A stretch of DNA of 64,000 nt from Berberis thunbergii (lineage: Eukaryota > Streptophyta > Magnoliopsida > Ranunculales > Berberidaceae), in the NCBI GenBank assembly GCA_003290165.1, contig QNQO01009153.1:62001-126000 (forward strand), read 5' to 3'. Position 1 is the first letter of the stretch, and every line of letters starts with the position of its first letter. Under the pieces are notes generated by a model that ran no database searches, was not told where the DNA came from, and was given only the letters and a program-made list of their open reading frames with translations. Shown piece by piece: positions 47,982-61,200 of this stretch. A program made the position numbers and the translations under genes.

Positions 47982-50332
47982 TAATGTTCAAAATTTTTGA
48001 TTGTGTTTTTTTGTATTGAGGTTTACATCCCAACTTTTGAGAACATTTTACTTGTGCTCTTACTGCAAGTCTAGCGAAGTTCATGTGGGTTTATTTTGTG
48101 GTTAACTACCTAAATGTACTATCCTTTGTGGAAAACGAATTGTTCGTGCCAATTGAGGCCCGGTGCTTTACTATGCACAATTGACAATACACCACATTAG
48201 CTACTCTTCCTAATTTTTTTCTTACTGGGTCAAGTTTACTACTGTTCAGATGCAAACATTCATCATCAAGACAATAGTTGTGCTTAATAAGTAATAAAAA
48301 ATTGCAATCTCTTTCTTTGTTTCACAATTCACAGTCATCAAATATGGAGCCTAAATTTTTTTCAAGATAGAACAGATTTGTGGAGACACAACATTGTGGT
48401 ACCAATTTATAAAAACAAGGGGAATCTTGAGAACTGCTCGAACTATAGGAGATAAAGTTTATGAGTCATACAATGAAATTTTGGGAAAGGGTCATAGAGC
48501 GAAGACTTGGGAATTTAACCACTGTTTCAGAGAATCAATTTGGATTTATGCCAGAAAGGTACGGAGGTCATTTTTTTTGCTTAAGCAAATTATATAAAAT
48601 ATTGAGAGGAACATAAGATTTTGCATATGGTTTTTATGATTTGGAGAAAGCGTACGATAGTGCCTCCAGGGAGTTAATTGGTGGGTGCTTGGAAGAAAGA
48701 AAATGTCTCAATGTTATGTTGATATCATTAAAGATATGTATGAAGGGGTTATAAGCCTGTAACAATTGTTCGCTTAGTAGGCGGGATGTCCAATGAATTC
48801 CCAGTATTCAAGGACTACATCAAGGGTCGGCCTTAAATCTATACCTCTTTGCTTTGGTCATTGATGAGTTGACGAAATTTTTTAAAAAGATGTACCATTG
48901 GTGCATGTTATTTGCAGATAATATTGTCTTAATTGATGAGACTAGTGAATGTTTAGGTCAGAAATTAGATAAGTGGCGGGAGACATTAAAGGGTAAGGGT
49001 TTTAGAATTAGTCATTCGAAGATAGAATATCTTGCATGCAACTTTGGTTGTGAATCAAGAGGGATGAGTAATTCAATTAAGAACGAATGCGTAGAGGTTG
49101 TAGAGTATGAAGATTTTTGATATCTAGGATCTATAATTAAAAAAATGGGGTTATTGAAGAAAATGTAAACCATATGATTAAAGCTGGTTCGACCAAATGG
49201 AGAATGACTTCAGGAGTATTATACAATAGAAGGATGTCAGCAAGGTTAAAAGGGAAATTCTATATTACAATTGTTCGATCAGCCATGGTCTATGGTTCAA
49301 AATGTTGGGCTACTATGGGATAACATACACATCGGATGGCATTAGCAGAAATGCGTATGTTAAGATGGATGTGATAAAACCTGTAGGGATAAAATTAGAA
49401 ATGAAAGAATTAAGAGTTTCTTAGGTGTATGTAATGCCCATAGAGATAAAACACGATGCCAATTAGAAAATGCCTAGATTGGCAAGTTAGTGGAGTGTAG
49501 ACGGAGGGGACGACTGTTGAAAACTTGGATGAAGGCCGTGAAAGAAGACATCATTGAGCTTGAATTAGGCGAAGATATATATGTAGGAAGACCGCATTGC
49601 TTGAAAAACCAAAATACATGTAGCTGAGCCCGAAAGTATCAGAAATGGGCTTTGATGATAATGATGATGATGGAACAAATTCTGTTGTTGCATTTGTATT
49701 TTCCTTATGCATCCGTGCTACATGTAGTTATTTAGTATCACTAAACGTATATTGCAACATCTAGTTTGTAATATCTTTGGATAATCTATTTTGATTCATA
49801 TGTTTTATAATTTTTGTATTTTTTTAGCTTTGATGGGTAATATAGGCTATATGTCTCTACTTTATTTGGTGTATGTTCGATTTATTTGACATAATAGCAA
49901 CTTAGTCTTAAAGCAAATTCATCATTGAAAAAGATTCTACAATCAAACAATATATACTTTTTATTTTCCTTTATGCTATCAAACAGTGGAAACAAATTTT
50001 GAGTGAAAACTTTTCCACTTGTTTTTTTTTTTCCCATTGTAAACTTTGTTTGACATGAAATTTTTTTTCCAAAAATCAAACAGAACCTTAAATTCAGTTT
50101 ACTCCAAATATAAGTTTCTTCTGATTTTGGTTGATACTCCTAATAATCAAGAGAATCATGGGGTCTTCATGTTTTTCCCAAGAAGAAATTGAGTAGAATT
50201 TTGTATGGGGTGATTGAGGATGAAACCATGGTTGGTTGTTTTGGTCTTCAATGTTTCAGTTGTGACGACTTTTGATTCAAACAGGATCAGTTAACAAAGT
50301 GATCCAAAACTTCGATACCTGACTGAACCGAA
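47982..50332 (+). repeat. Right arm of the large inverted repeat (RTE-type LINE, plus strand)
   Basis: Reads the same RTE reverse transcriptase as the left arm, now on the + strand: ENQFGFMPE-like and LEKAYDS-like words, then LFALVIDELTKFF and WCMLFADNIVLIDETSE (48854-49120), then the thumb and C-terminal region to about 49630 in broken frames. The catalytic box is FADN (Asn codon 48920-48922), as in the other arm. No insertion interrupts this arm. Outer parts (49650-50332) pair with 44129-44980. Confidence 0.85.
48360..49630 (+). pseudogene. RTE-type LINE reverse transcriptase remnant
   Basis: Broken coding sequence of an RTE-clade reverse transcriptase with many stops. The best open stretch is 48854-49120 (88 codons), which covers the catalytic box, here FADN in place of FADD, so a metal-binding Asp is lost. 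No endonuclease domain is present; the copy is 5'-truncated as is common for LINEs. Confidence 0.8.
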
Positions 50333-50770
50333 CTAGAGGCTTTGCTGGTAGCCTTACTAATATGTCTTCAGTGATTTCTGTTGGAAAGTTAGGCATAGCT
50401 ATCACCATCATCGTTTGTGCTTCTTCTGTTGGGGAGCAGAATTTTTCATGGGTTCTCGATGCAATTCATCCATTTCAAAACCCATACTTTTTGTACACTT
50501 GATTTAGGGTTTAGTATATCTTGCACTACTTCTTTCTTCTAATTGCTGAACTGTTGATACAACATGTGATCATTATGTATGAATAATGTGATGAAGAAAT
50601 TTCATCCGAGTTGTGTATTTTGGTTAGTTCTCATAATTACTTACAACTTCCGACCGCATTCTCAATATACATTTCACTTTGTTTCTGCTAAATGATAAAT
50701 TATGTTCATCAAATATTAAATAGGTTTTGTTGGGTTTTGCAGCATATACCCAAGGAAATTAGGTTTCATC

Positions 50771-51601
50771 ATGGGAAGCGAGGAAGCCAAAGACTCATTG
50801 AAAGGGGTGGACTGGAAAACTGTAGGTGGTAGTGTGGGTAATGAACCCAATGTTGGACCAGTCGCAAAGAAGCGATTTCCAAAGAAGATGAGGCAAGTCC
50901 CAGACTACTATTTCTTGCCTCGAAGATCGATACCCTCTGCGATTGCCATATATGGGAGCATAATTGCTGCTGGAGTTGGTGCTGGAATGCTGGTGGAAGT
51001 CTGGATCAATAAGAAAATCAAAGGTCTGTCTTGAATAGCATTGTCGTATATGTTTACTTGGTACTTTGTTGCCTTAGGATTCAAATTATATGACCTTAGA
51101 TAAGGACCAATAGGGAAGAAATAATGATGGCTTCTTAACCTGTGCACTAGAACCGCGTCTTGAATCCTTGCAGAGTCTAAGCAATTAAGTTTGCAAACAA
51201 GGAGTATTCATCCTCACCCAGATTTCACTAGGTAGATTTACTTTAAAATAAATCAAATTGGTTTTAGGACTTACCTAATATGGTAATTTCATGAGCATTA
51301 CCCATCAATTACGATGCAAAATATCATGATTTTATCAGTTAGCCTTGGCTTAGGAGATTTAGTCAATTTTCATTAACAGTAAAGCTTGGTTCCTTTATGT
51401 TTACCACTTGTTGTTTGTAGAATTTCAGATTTAGATATTGGATATGACATAGTTCATGTCTAAAGCCAGAATACATTGAAGCATGACCCTGCTAAATGAT
51501 TAGAACTTTTATTCTTAGTATTTCGAAGCAAAGTTTTAAGCTCACAATATTTTCATGATAATGCAGAGGATGGAGGCGTCCTTTGGGAGTTTGACAAATA
51601 A
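50771..51601 (+). CDS. Small one-helix membrane protein, plant complex I P1-like (two exons)
   Basis: Exons 50771-51023 and 51567-51601 (CAAAG|GTCTGT donor, AATGCAG acceptor, phase 1) give 95 residues plus stop. The N-terminal half is charged (GVDWKTVGG, KKRFPKKMRQVPDYYFLPRR). Then comes one hydrophobic helix of about 22 residues (AIAIYGSIIAAGVGAGMLVE) and a short tail ending EDGGVLWEFDK. From memory this resembles a conserved plant family that includes Arabidopsis At1g67350, reported as a plant-specific subunit of mitochondrial complex I; I hold that name as tentative. The start is the only in-frame ATG before the conserved region. An acceptor, TTTTGCAG, at 50742 suggests a 5'UTR intron whose donor may lie far upstream (41899), across the palindrome. 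Confidence 0.8.
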
Positions 51602-52201
51602 ACTGACAGGGGTTACTAGGTCCTTGGAAGATTCCATTAGGTAGTCAAAACTAAAGATGAGAAGAATATCAAAGTGGTTTTTGTGTACTGTGTAGCTGCT
51701 ATTTTTATCAGAGCAAGGAATCAATTTCCAGCTACTTAGCTGCGATTTATTTCTTCAAGATGGACCAATTTTGAGGTACATATAATACGATGTTTAAGTT
51801 CTGACTGTTCAAAGTTTAATTCCTCCCCCCCCCCCCCCCTAGCTTCTTCATGATTGCGTTTGACTCTGTTCAAAGTTTGTTGATAGTACATCTTCCGCAC
51901 CAAACAAAAAGGGCCCTTACTATGGAAGTTATATTCTAACTTTCCCTATATAGGTTTGGCAGTGGGGACATTAGATTGGATTGTACATAAAGCAAACCAT
52001 ATTGACATGATAATGAAAAAGCTAATTGCTTATATCTGCCTTGGAGATATCCAGTTGAATGTCATCGTTAGAAAATGTACACATGATTGCCTCAAGCTTA
52101 GGGGGTGTAATGTGCAAGACGAACTAGCTTTTCTACCTCTGTATATTGTGCCCCGTGTCAAAAGCATAATATGGTCGTCTTCTACAGGCAAAACATCTTA
52201 G
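51602..52201. other. 3' flank of the small gene, no further gene seen
   Basis: Probably 3' UTR and spacer, with a C-run of about 16 bases ending at 51839. The 81-codon stretch at 51956-52201 has no recognisable feature. Confidence 0.45.
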
Positions 52202-52470
52202 AGCATCCACAGTAAACAGGGTATAAATTATTTTTGACCCATAGTAGTTAATCATCCTGTGTTATCTTAGATAATGATGGAAAAGTGATAGTTACAAACG
52301 TGGCAATATTTTCTTCTCTCATATTATTTTCTGTTTGGCGGTGTCAGATTTTCCTGCTATGACGTCGTTGCTATGCATACTCTGCTAGGGGGTGCCAAAT
52401 TAGGAAGTTTTTGGGCTTACTGGGGTTGCTTGGGTGTATGCCACCCAAAACCCAACTTACTGTGGATGCT
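52202..52470. mobile_element. MITE with AGCATCCACAGTAA terminal inverted repeats
   Basis: 269 bp with perfect 14-bp inverted ends (AGCATCCACAGTAA and TTACTGTGGATGCT). No coding content. This terminal motif is common among plant MITEs. The target duplication could not be fixed. Confidence 0.8.
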
Positions 52471-52677
52471 TTTATAGCATGAAAACACAACAGGGAAGGA
52501 ACTTTGATTGTTGTTTGGTGATTCCATGACAAGGAGGTTAATCCGTCATGTCAAGCTACATTATGGAATGCTGCCATGACTCCAAGACAACGTAATGATA
52601 TTCCTGAACCACTGCTAGGATCAGTAACACGTTAGTGTGTGAAGTCATCATGATGACAAGGAGGTCAATCGGTCAAG

Positions 52678-52678
<1 letters not shown>

Positions 52679-52713
<35 letters not shown>
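52679..52713. repeat. (ATC)n microsatellite
   Basis: About eleven uninterrupted CAT/ATC triplets. Confidence 0.9.
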
Positions 52714-52715
<2 letters not shown>

Positions 52716-53127
52716 TCACTTTCCTTTAGTACAACACTATAGACAATATGTGCATGATTGAGCATCTCCTTCAGTGTAAGCTTAGCATCTCTGTTGTCAT
52801 CAGCCAAGATCACGATAAGATAGTATTGTTAGATGCATACTGTATTTAATTAGATCCAAACTGTCCTTATCCAGAACACATTGAGCATATATATCGCACT
52901 CTCTTCCAAAGATTTTAAAAGCATCTGATAAAAAAAAAATTTCATAAATTGCCTCCCTACCATTAGAACTCCCATGCCACTTTTGTCGAAATGTTTATAT
53001 GTTGAAAAAAAAAAAAAACTATTTTCTCTTTCTCAGTCTCTACTTTCTACTCATTCTCATCCTAGCTGCCTTAAAGATGAGTTTCGTCTTGGTGACCCAC
53101 CTTTAAAGGGTTAACCAATTTGATTTG

Positions 53128-53350
53128 TTAGTTTGGAGTAGAAACCTGATCTAGGAGGGAGCATGAAAGCTCAACTGGTTTTGAATATATATCCATTATC
53201 AGAGAAGGCATTCAGAGATTATGGAAGCTTTGGAAGGAAAAACATATTGATCAAAGAAATGGCACGTGCCTGGTATCAGGCAACCTCATCAGGTAGCGTA
53301 GCAACACTCACTTTTAAAACAAGAAAGATTAGAAGATGATTGCAAAGCAT
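53128..53350 (-). repeat. Right copy of the inverted ~310-bp repeat; empty site for the hAT element
   Basis: Complement of 33041-33355 continued by 41319-41335. At the hAT target it reads straight from the GTTTCTAC word into TCCAAACTAACAA, with a single copy of the target. It lacks the expanded (TA)n run. Confidence 0.85.
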
Positions 53351-54538
53351 ATAAATGATACATTTTATGCCTCTAATTAAAGTATCTCATTACGTGTACT
53401 TTGTATATTTTGTAGAAATTCAAACACTAATATCAAATTATACACAAAGTAATACAATAATGCTAAGTTCAACAATTAAAATCTCATTGAAATTTCACAT
53501 ATGTATTGTTAAAGACCAAAGATTTTCAAGTCCAAGACCCATGAAGTCAAGCCCACAAAGCACCATCATCTACGGATTTCGAGAAAATTAACATGAAGAT
53601 TTGGACATCAAGATAGCCGACTTTATTATAGCCACAAAATCACTACAAACTCCAAAACTGTCAAGTCAAACTTCACTACCTATTCTCACATTTTTACCCA
53701 TTCCCTTATTTGCATAATTCACATCCAAGTCACTTTTTCCTTATTTCGCTCCATCACTTTTACATTATTCCGTATTTTTACTTTTCACATTTCCTTATTT
53801 CATTCTAACACTCCACCTTCCACCCCATTATCCCTACACATCTTTACATTATTCATGTAATAGTCACACCCTTCTACACCTATAAATACCCCAACATTTG
53901 GAGATAAACAATTTGGAGAGAAAAGTAGTCGTAGTATTTAGAGAGAAATAAGTGAAGTTTGGGCTAGAGCTTACCATGTTTGGCTAACATCCCACCTTAG
54001 GTTATGGGCGGGCCCTTGCCAGTATAGCTCCAAGAAGGCTATTTAAGATTAGTTTCTTTTCATTTTCAAGTATTAGGGAAGTATGTTTAGTTAGATTAGT
54101 TTTGTAGTTTAGTTATGTCATGAACCTGTGAGGTCAGTTGGATGTTTTGTATTTCATTATATGAATTCAACTCATGTTTTATTCTTCTACTTTTTAAGCT
54201 CAAGCTTAAATAAGTTTCCATACTTGTAATTTCTCTAGCAAGCCCTTATTTTTTATTTATTTAGTAATTCATGGACGAATGCTACATAATTGACCCTATA
54301 AGATTTATAAAATCATGCCCGAAGGCTACAATATTATAGCCACTTAATATCCTTGTCGCCTCAATCTCGCATGGAGACTTGCTTTCAATCCGGTCCGTTG
54401 TCTCCACTTTGCATGAAGACTTGTTTTTGCTTCGCTCTGATCTATCCATCTAAGCAACTACATTCAATACCTGAAGGCTTATCGCCCTAAGTACAATGTT
54501 AATATATTGTTAGTTTAAGTTTAATTATGATTTATTAG
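53351..54538. other. Noncoding, possibly LTR-derived
   Basis: No gene. CCTATAAATACCCC at about 53880 is a good TATA box followed by leader-like AG-rich DNA, which suggests an old LTR or a lost promoter. No paired copy in the window allows borders to be set. Confidence 0.4.
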
Positions 54539-55219
54539 TGATGATACATCAAACTGTTATCTGATCAGCACCGTACACGTGTCATTATAACCTCATCAAT
54601 AAGACGAAGCAGACCCGATTGCACGCTCAATCCAACGAGGCCCAAACAGAAGCAAGCCCATCATTAGCAGAATCCTGACAGTCGGGTTGTTGTAATGAGC
54701 CAGTAAGCCCACACGTCACACAGTCAGGCCCAATACTCATAAGACCTCTAAAGCAAATATCTGAGAGATCTACCCAAGACAGGCATGCCAACAACACATT
54801 GGATTCGACTAGGAATAATATATTAGAGTATAAGTCGGGCAAAAAAACTTTCTTGCATGGACAATACTCAAAAAAGAAAATCTTTCTCGTAGATCTAGGA
54901 GCACAAGTCGTGTAGGAAATCTATCACACATGGATAGCTCCCAATTAGAAAAAGATATCTACAACAATATCACTTTCCTTAAACTACGCCACTAAAGGCA
55001 AAGTCGAACAATGACTCCTTCAATATAAAAAGGAGATAAGGTCGATGAACTAGAGGTACGCAATATAACTCAGTTTACAGTTTTAAGCCACTCCTAAGCC
55101 TTATCTAACTTAAGCATCGGAGTGCCACCAGCCACCACATGGCGGTCCTTGGCTCACATTTGCTACCTGTGTAGGTCTGGGTAAGCAGCGAAGAAGGAGA
55201 ACATAAATCGACTACATCA
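54539..55219 (+). mobile_element. 5' LTR of Ty3/gypsy element G4
   Basis: 681 bp with TGATG...CATCA ends, followed by TTTGGCACCGTTCGTAGGGA at 55221-55240. Same family as the G2 LTR at 21824 (shared start TGATGATACA, shared GGCCCAA, TTTTAAGCC and CTTAAGCAT words). TATAAAAAGG at about 55024 is the likely promoter. The 3' LTR lies beyond the window. Confidence 0.85.
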
Positions 55220-55220
55220 G

Positions 55221-55240
55221 TTTGGCACCGTTCGTAGGGA
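55221..55240 (+). promoter_or_regulatory. Primer-binding region of G4
   Basis: TTTGGCACCGTTCGTAGGGA. Two positions differ from the G2 copy (22518-22537), which suggests erosion. Confidence 0.65.
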
Positions 55241-55289
55241 ACGACAGAGTTTCTAAAAAGAACAGTAATTCCACATTTTCCAGATAATT

Positions 55290-58200
55290 AGCGAGATAAT
55301 GACAACAAGGTCCCTCGATAATGGAAATGCAGTGGAAATTTCAATCGCTCGAAATGGCATGGCACCGCCACAACCACGGGAAGAACCTTTGCAAACCCCC
55401 GTACTGGCGGTAGCTGCATAACCAAGGGTGAATATACTGTCAACTCATATACAATAGGTCTTGCAAATAGTAAAAATATTCAAGTCCATGAAGTAGAAGC
55501 CGGACGAGACATTAAAAGCATATGTCACGTGCTTCAATGACGAGTTGACTCTCGTCAGTGTTTGTAACGACACAACAGCCATCACAGCCTTCACCAACAG
55601 TCTGAGTGACGACAAGTTTTATAACTTCCTAACTTTGGACCCCCGTTAAATATGGGGGGGACCTGATAAAGGAAACACAAAATTACATTATCTTTGACGA
55701 AGAACTTATCGCCAAGAAAAAGGCAGAATCTGAGAAGAAGATTTTTGTCAATAGGGATGAAGAAGAGGAGAAAAACATTGAACACTGTGATGAGGTATGC
55801 GTCCTCCACGGAGTAAACTTGAAAATCGAGCGCTCTAACCGGTCCCAAAAGGGGTTGCTCCGAAAATTACGGATCAAATCATCTTATGAGGACCAACAGA
55901 CACAATGCGTTCACTCCTAGGAACCGATTCTGCCGCTTACCTTCACGGACAATGACCTCCAAGGCGTCCAAACTCCACACAATGACATCCTGGTGATATC
56001 AGTGTCCATAGAAAATTGGAAGGTGAGAAGGTCTTTAGTGGATACTGGAAGCAGTATGAACATGCTATTCCTAAAGAGGTTTTGCAACATGCAGCTGAAG
56101 GAAGAAAACTTAAGCCCCTCGACACATCCCCTGGTCAGATTCAGCGAGGAGAAGCACTTCCTGATGGGGATGATCAAATTAGTGGTAGGAATAGGAGAGC
56201 CACTGTTCCAAAAAATAATCCTTCAAGAGTTTGTAGTGGTCGATGCACCATCCACCTATAATATCATCCTAGGGAGGCCCTACTTTAACCAAATTGAAGC
56301 AGTGATCTCCACTTCACACCAGTGCGTTAAGTACCATACCAATCAGACAATGGACACGATAAGAGGAAATCAGCTAGCTGCTAGAGACTGCTATTACTCA
56401 GCATTGAAATAGCTCGATAATCGTCAACTACAGATCAAGACCACAACTCAAATGCCACAAAGCTCAGATCCAGAGTTGTAGGACTCTCCCAACCCGGACG
56501 AGGAGACCCCTGTCAGCCTGTGAGAAAGAGCCAGCATCGGTCAACTCGTAGAGGAGTCTGTGACAATATATTTGGACAACCCTAGTAACAACAAATCCAT
56601 TGAAATAGGTTCCTGCCTGAGCAAAGAATTCGCGAAACAACTAATAACACCGCTGCAACAGAACCAAGATGTCTTTGCCTAGTCGATGAAAGACATGGTG
56701 GGACCCCTCCATAATCACCAATCAATCGACTGTAGACCCAGCACAAAAATCGGTCAAACAGAATAAAAGACTTGTGACCCCCGAAAGGAATCATGTTATA
56801 AATGAAGAGTGCAGAGGCTGCTAAACACCGACATGATTAAAGAGGCGTGGTACTGAGACTGGCTGGCAAACACCGTCCTAGTGAAAAGAAAAACGGAAAG
56901 TCGAGAGTCCGCGTAGATTACACCGACTTGAACAAAGCATGCATGAATGACTACTTTCCGCTTTGACAAAGCATGCATAAAGAACAACTTTCCATTTTCC
57001 CACATCGATCAAATTGTAGATGCCACTTCTGAACTCGACCTCTTTAGTTTCATGGACGCCTACTTCGGATATAACCAGATACAGATGCAACCCCCGAATC
57101 AAGAAAAAAGTCCTTCATAACCGAGAGAGGGATTTATTGCTACCGAGTGATGAAATTTGGCCTCAAGAACACATGCGCTATATACCAATTGCTAGTGAAC
57201 CAAATGTTCGAAAGCTAAATTGGAAGGAACATGGAAGTCTACATAGATGACATGCTAGTCAAGAGCCTCCACAACCCATGTCACGCCCCGACCCGCCACG
57301 GAAATCGCAGCGTGCCGATGCGTGAACTAACCCATAATACAGGCAAATCGTAACCGGCCACAACATCATAATATAACACATTCTTGATATAAGAATCAAA
57401 CGGAAATAAAAACTACGATAAAATTTGAACAAAATAAGTATATTTAATTTGCCCCGCTAGAGTCATAGCGACAAAACCAATATACAAACATCTAGAATAA
57501 CAAGATAATACACATGATAATACAGATGAAGCAAAACATATCCGTACATGGTGGACACGACCTAACCGCACAAAACGCGCCTACAACTGAAAACTGGGCC
57601 TAAGCTCCATGATCAGTAGGAATGCCAACACTGCCTGCACTTCAATAGAAGCACACCCCTTGCGGGGTCAATAAAGCACAAAGCTAGCTAGTGTGAGCGA
57701 ACTAAATACAGAGAAAAAAATAATATACAAGGAAAATTCATGCCACACAATAATGGATAAGTAACAGGTTCTAAAGTCTAAATCACACCGTGTCTCTAAG
57801 GATAATATTTCTAAGTTCAAGCACCAACACAAGCATTTCAGATTCAACAATAACTACAAGTTTACGAGATATGCCGATCATTACATGTGATTCAAACATG
57901 GTAAATATCAAGCGATTAAAATAAAGACAATTTCATAATTCTTCATAGTCTCCTAGGTATAGCAATCAAGTCGAAACCAAAAATTCTGTATAAGTGTCTC
58001 ATATCATAGGTATCCGCATATAGACGCATCCCACAACGTTCACTAGTACCACTTCAGGTGGTTTGTATCCTAATGGGGTGCCATCTGCCAGGATACAAAC
58101 TTAAACATCCCGAACGACTGGCCTAACACAGCCATCCTAATACAAATCAAACTCAAGCGCGCTGGGAGGGAAAACACGTCCTCCGAGACCCGTCCTACTG

Positions 58201-61200
58201 CACTCTCTAGTGGCAAGTGTGTGCGAGAGCTCACCGCACCTCAGCAAGCTTGCCACATGCAATAGTGTCCTCAATGTCTGGTGCGAGTCATCTCAAGCAC
58301 CATCCAACTTACGATGCGAGCAAGCTCCTAAGCATCGACACAACAGACATTATAGCAGGGTAAAGACACTTACACTAATATCAACATGCACAAAATACGA
58401 GTCTGTATAGAATCAAATATAACAGACGTGTAACCATAATCAGTTCGACAATTTTCATAAATCACGACTACGCTAAGGTCCCAACATGACCCAATCCACC
58501 ACAATAAATTCATTCGAGTCGAACTATCATACATGCTCAAGACTTGACAATCTACGATAAAACATGACATATTATGCAAACTCGAAAATGAAGCATACAA
58601 GCCAAATGCCATTATACCAATGCCATTACACCAAAGCCTAATCACACCCAAATTCATCCACTATTCGATTTCATTCAAGTATATCATGCTTTCAAAAAAC
58701 TTAATACATGATTCATTCACAAAGAACCAACACAACCATCGAAATCTCTAAAAACCCCGAATTTCGGACTTGGATTCAATTATACACAATCGACGGTATA
58801 ATGTAAAAATTAAACTCAAGATTTAAAATAATTATTTCTCAAAATTAATATTATAGTTACACTCACCCGAGCGGAATGGATTTTCAGAACCTAAATCCAA
58901 CAGGTCGAAGCTCCCAACTCGCAAAACAACGAATGCGGGACCACAAAAATTTTTAAAACTGCAAAACGGACTCAAAGGTGAGCAAACTAGCTGAAAACTA
59001 AAAAATAAATAAGTTACAATCGGCGCGTGACTGAAAGAAAAACTTACAGGCAAATAAAATTCGGCAAACACCCCGACGAAACCCAAAGTTTGGTGAAAAC
59101 TCGCTGAAACCCTCCCTACTCTGGTCTGATCGCCTCCAAACCGCACAACAGGCCGGAAATAGGTCCAAGAACACCTGGAATCACAAATGTGCGGCTCACC
59201 CACGCACCCAAAGTCCGGATTCATGACGAAGAACCTTCCTAATGGACATGCACCCTGATATTTTGAAAATCCCGGCCAACCCCGAAATCACCCTTGCATG
59301 TGGGGTCTAAGGGCTCCAAATGACGCCACAAATGCTCCTCAATGGCTGATCGGAGCTATGCAAATCAATCAATCAACCCAACACCGATCAAGGCCACACA
59401 AATCTGAAAACTGATTTTTTTTTTATTTTTTTTGTAAAAAACGAGAGAGAATGAAGAGGGAAAGAAGAAGAAAAGAAATGTTGAACAAGGAAGAGATTCG
59501 GCGAAGGAATCGCTCGAGAGAAATCCGGCGAAGAGCGTCGCTGCGAGAGAGAAAACTCGCTCCTTGGAAAAAATAAAAAGAAAAGAAGAGGGGGGGGGTT
59601 GTCTCTTAAGGGTGGGTGGCTATGTGCCCCACCAAATTTTTTGAATACACCCCTTGCCAAACAATTTTTTTTTTTAAATCCACACATATTACAACCCATA
59701 TCACATATTTGACCTTGCCGAAGCCTTTTGCCAACTCCGCAAGTATTGGATGAATCTCAACCCGCATAAATGCATGTTTGTGGTTGAATCAGGCAAGTTC
59801 CTAGGTTACATAGGAAATCAAAGAGGAATAGAAGGAGATCCAAGCTCTTCTCGACATGAATTCCCCGAACCTCCATCAGGAAAGTTCATAACTTGACAGG
59901 GAGGGTGGAAGCACTTAACAGATTTATATCCAAGTCATCAGACAAGTGTCTCCATTTCTTCAAGATACGCAGTGGCAGCAAGGCTTCAACTAGACGAAGA
60001 GTGTGAGCAGGCCTTCTAGAACCTAAAGTCATATATGGGAAGTACCTAACTACTCTCAAAACCAACCCTAGGATAAACGTTTTATTTATATCTAGCCGTC
60101 TCAGATCAAGCCGTCAGTTCAGCTCTTGTATAGAATGATAAAAGGGTACAAAGGCCGGTATACTACGCTCGCAAAACTTTCACGAAAGTCAAAGTAAACT
60201 ATCCTGATCTAGAGAAGCTAGCTTTGGCATTAGTCATATCTTCCAGGAAGCTAAGGCCCTACTTTCAAGCCCATTATATTACAATTCTGACCAAACACCC
60301 GCTTCGCATGGTGCTGCACAAATCGAAATTATCTAGTAGAATGGTTAAATTGTCGGTGGAACTGGGACAATTTGACATCAAATATGCGCCCAAAAGGCTA
60401 TAAAAACCCAAGCATTAGCAGATTTTATCGCCGAGTTTACTGGTGGTGAAATAAAGGAGTCGAACAACTCAGACCAAAGATCAGATGAGCCACAAGCTGG
60501 ATCTTGCGTTGCGATGGGTCAGCGACGCAGACAAAAAGTGGTGTTGGTATCACACTCCACTCTACAAGCAACTTTGTTTTGGAAAATGCGGTCAGATTTG
60601 GCTTACCATCCTTGAACAATGAGGCGGAGTACGAGGCCCTCCTGTTTGGCATGAAGCTAGCAAAAGGAATCAAGTTACATGTGCTAACCGCTTATAACGA
60701 CTCATGTCTGGTAGTCAATCATGTTATAGGGACTTTAACAGTAAATACCCGAATATGATAGCGTACCGAGAAAGGTCATTAATGCAGCATGCCCATTTAG
60801 AAGATTCATATTTCTGCAGTGTCCGTGAGACGACAACCAGAAAGCCGACTCACTAGCCAGGCATACCTTAGCCACTGTAGAAATCAACAATGAACTTATC
60901 GAATTCCAAAAACAATCAAGTTTGGAAGAAGAGGAGGTCAATGAGTTGTACGCAGTCGAAGCGAGGGCAATAAGTGCCAAAGGTTCGCGGCATATACTCA
61001 CTTGCCCGCTCATCCCTTGACTCCAATGACCAACCCATGGCTATTTGCCCAGTGGGGAATGGACCTCGTTGGACCGCTCTCAGCCTCAACCAATAAGAAG
61101 TTTCTTCTAGTAGCAGTTGATTACTTAACTAAATAGGTCGAAGTTGAGTCTCTGTCCAAGATAGAACAAGACCAAATTGAAAAATTCATTTGAATGTCCA

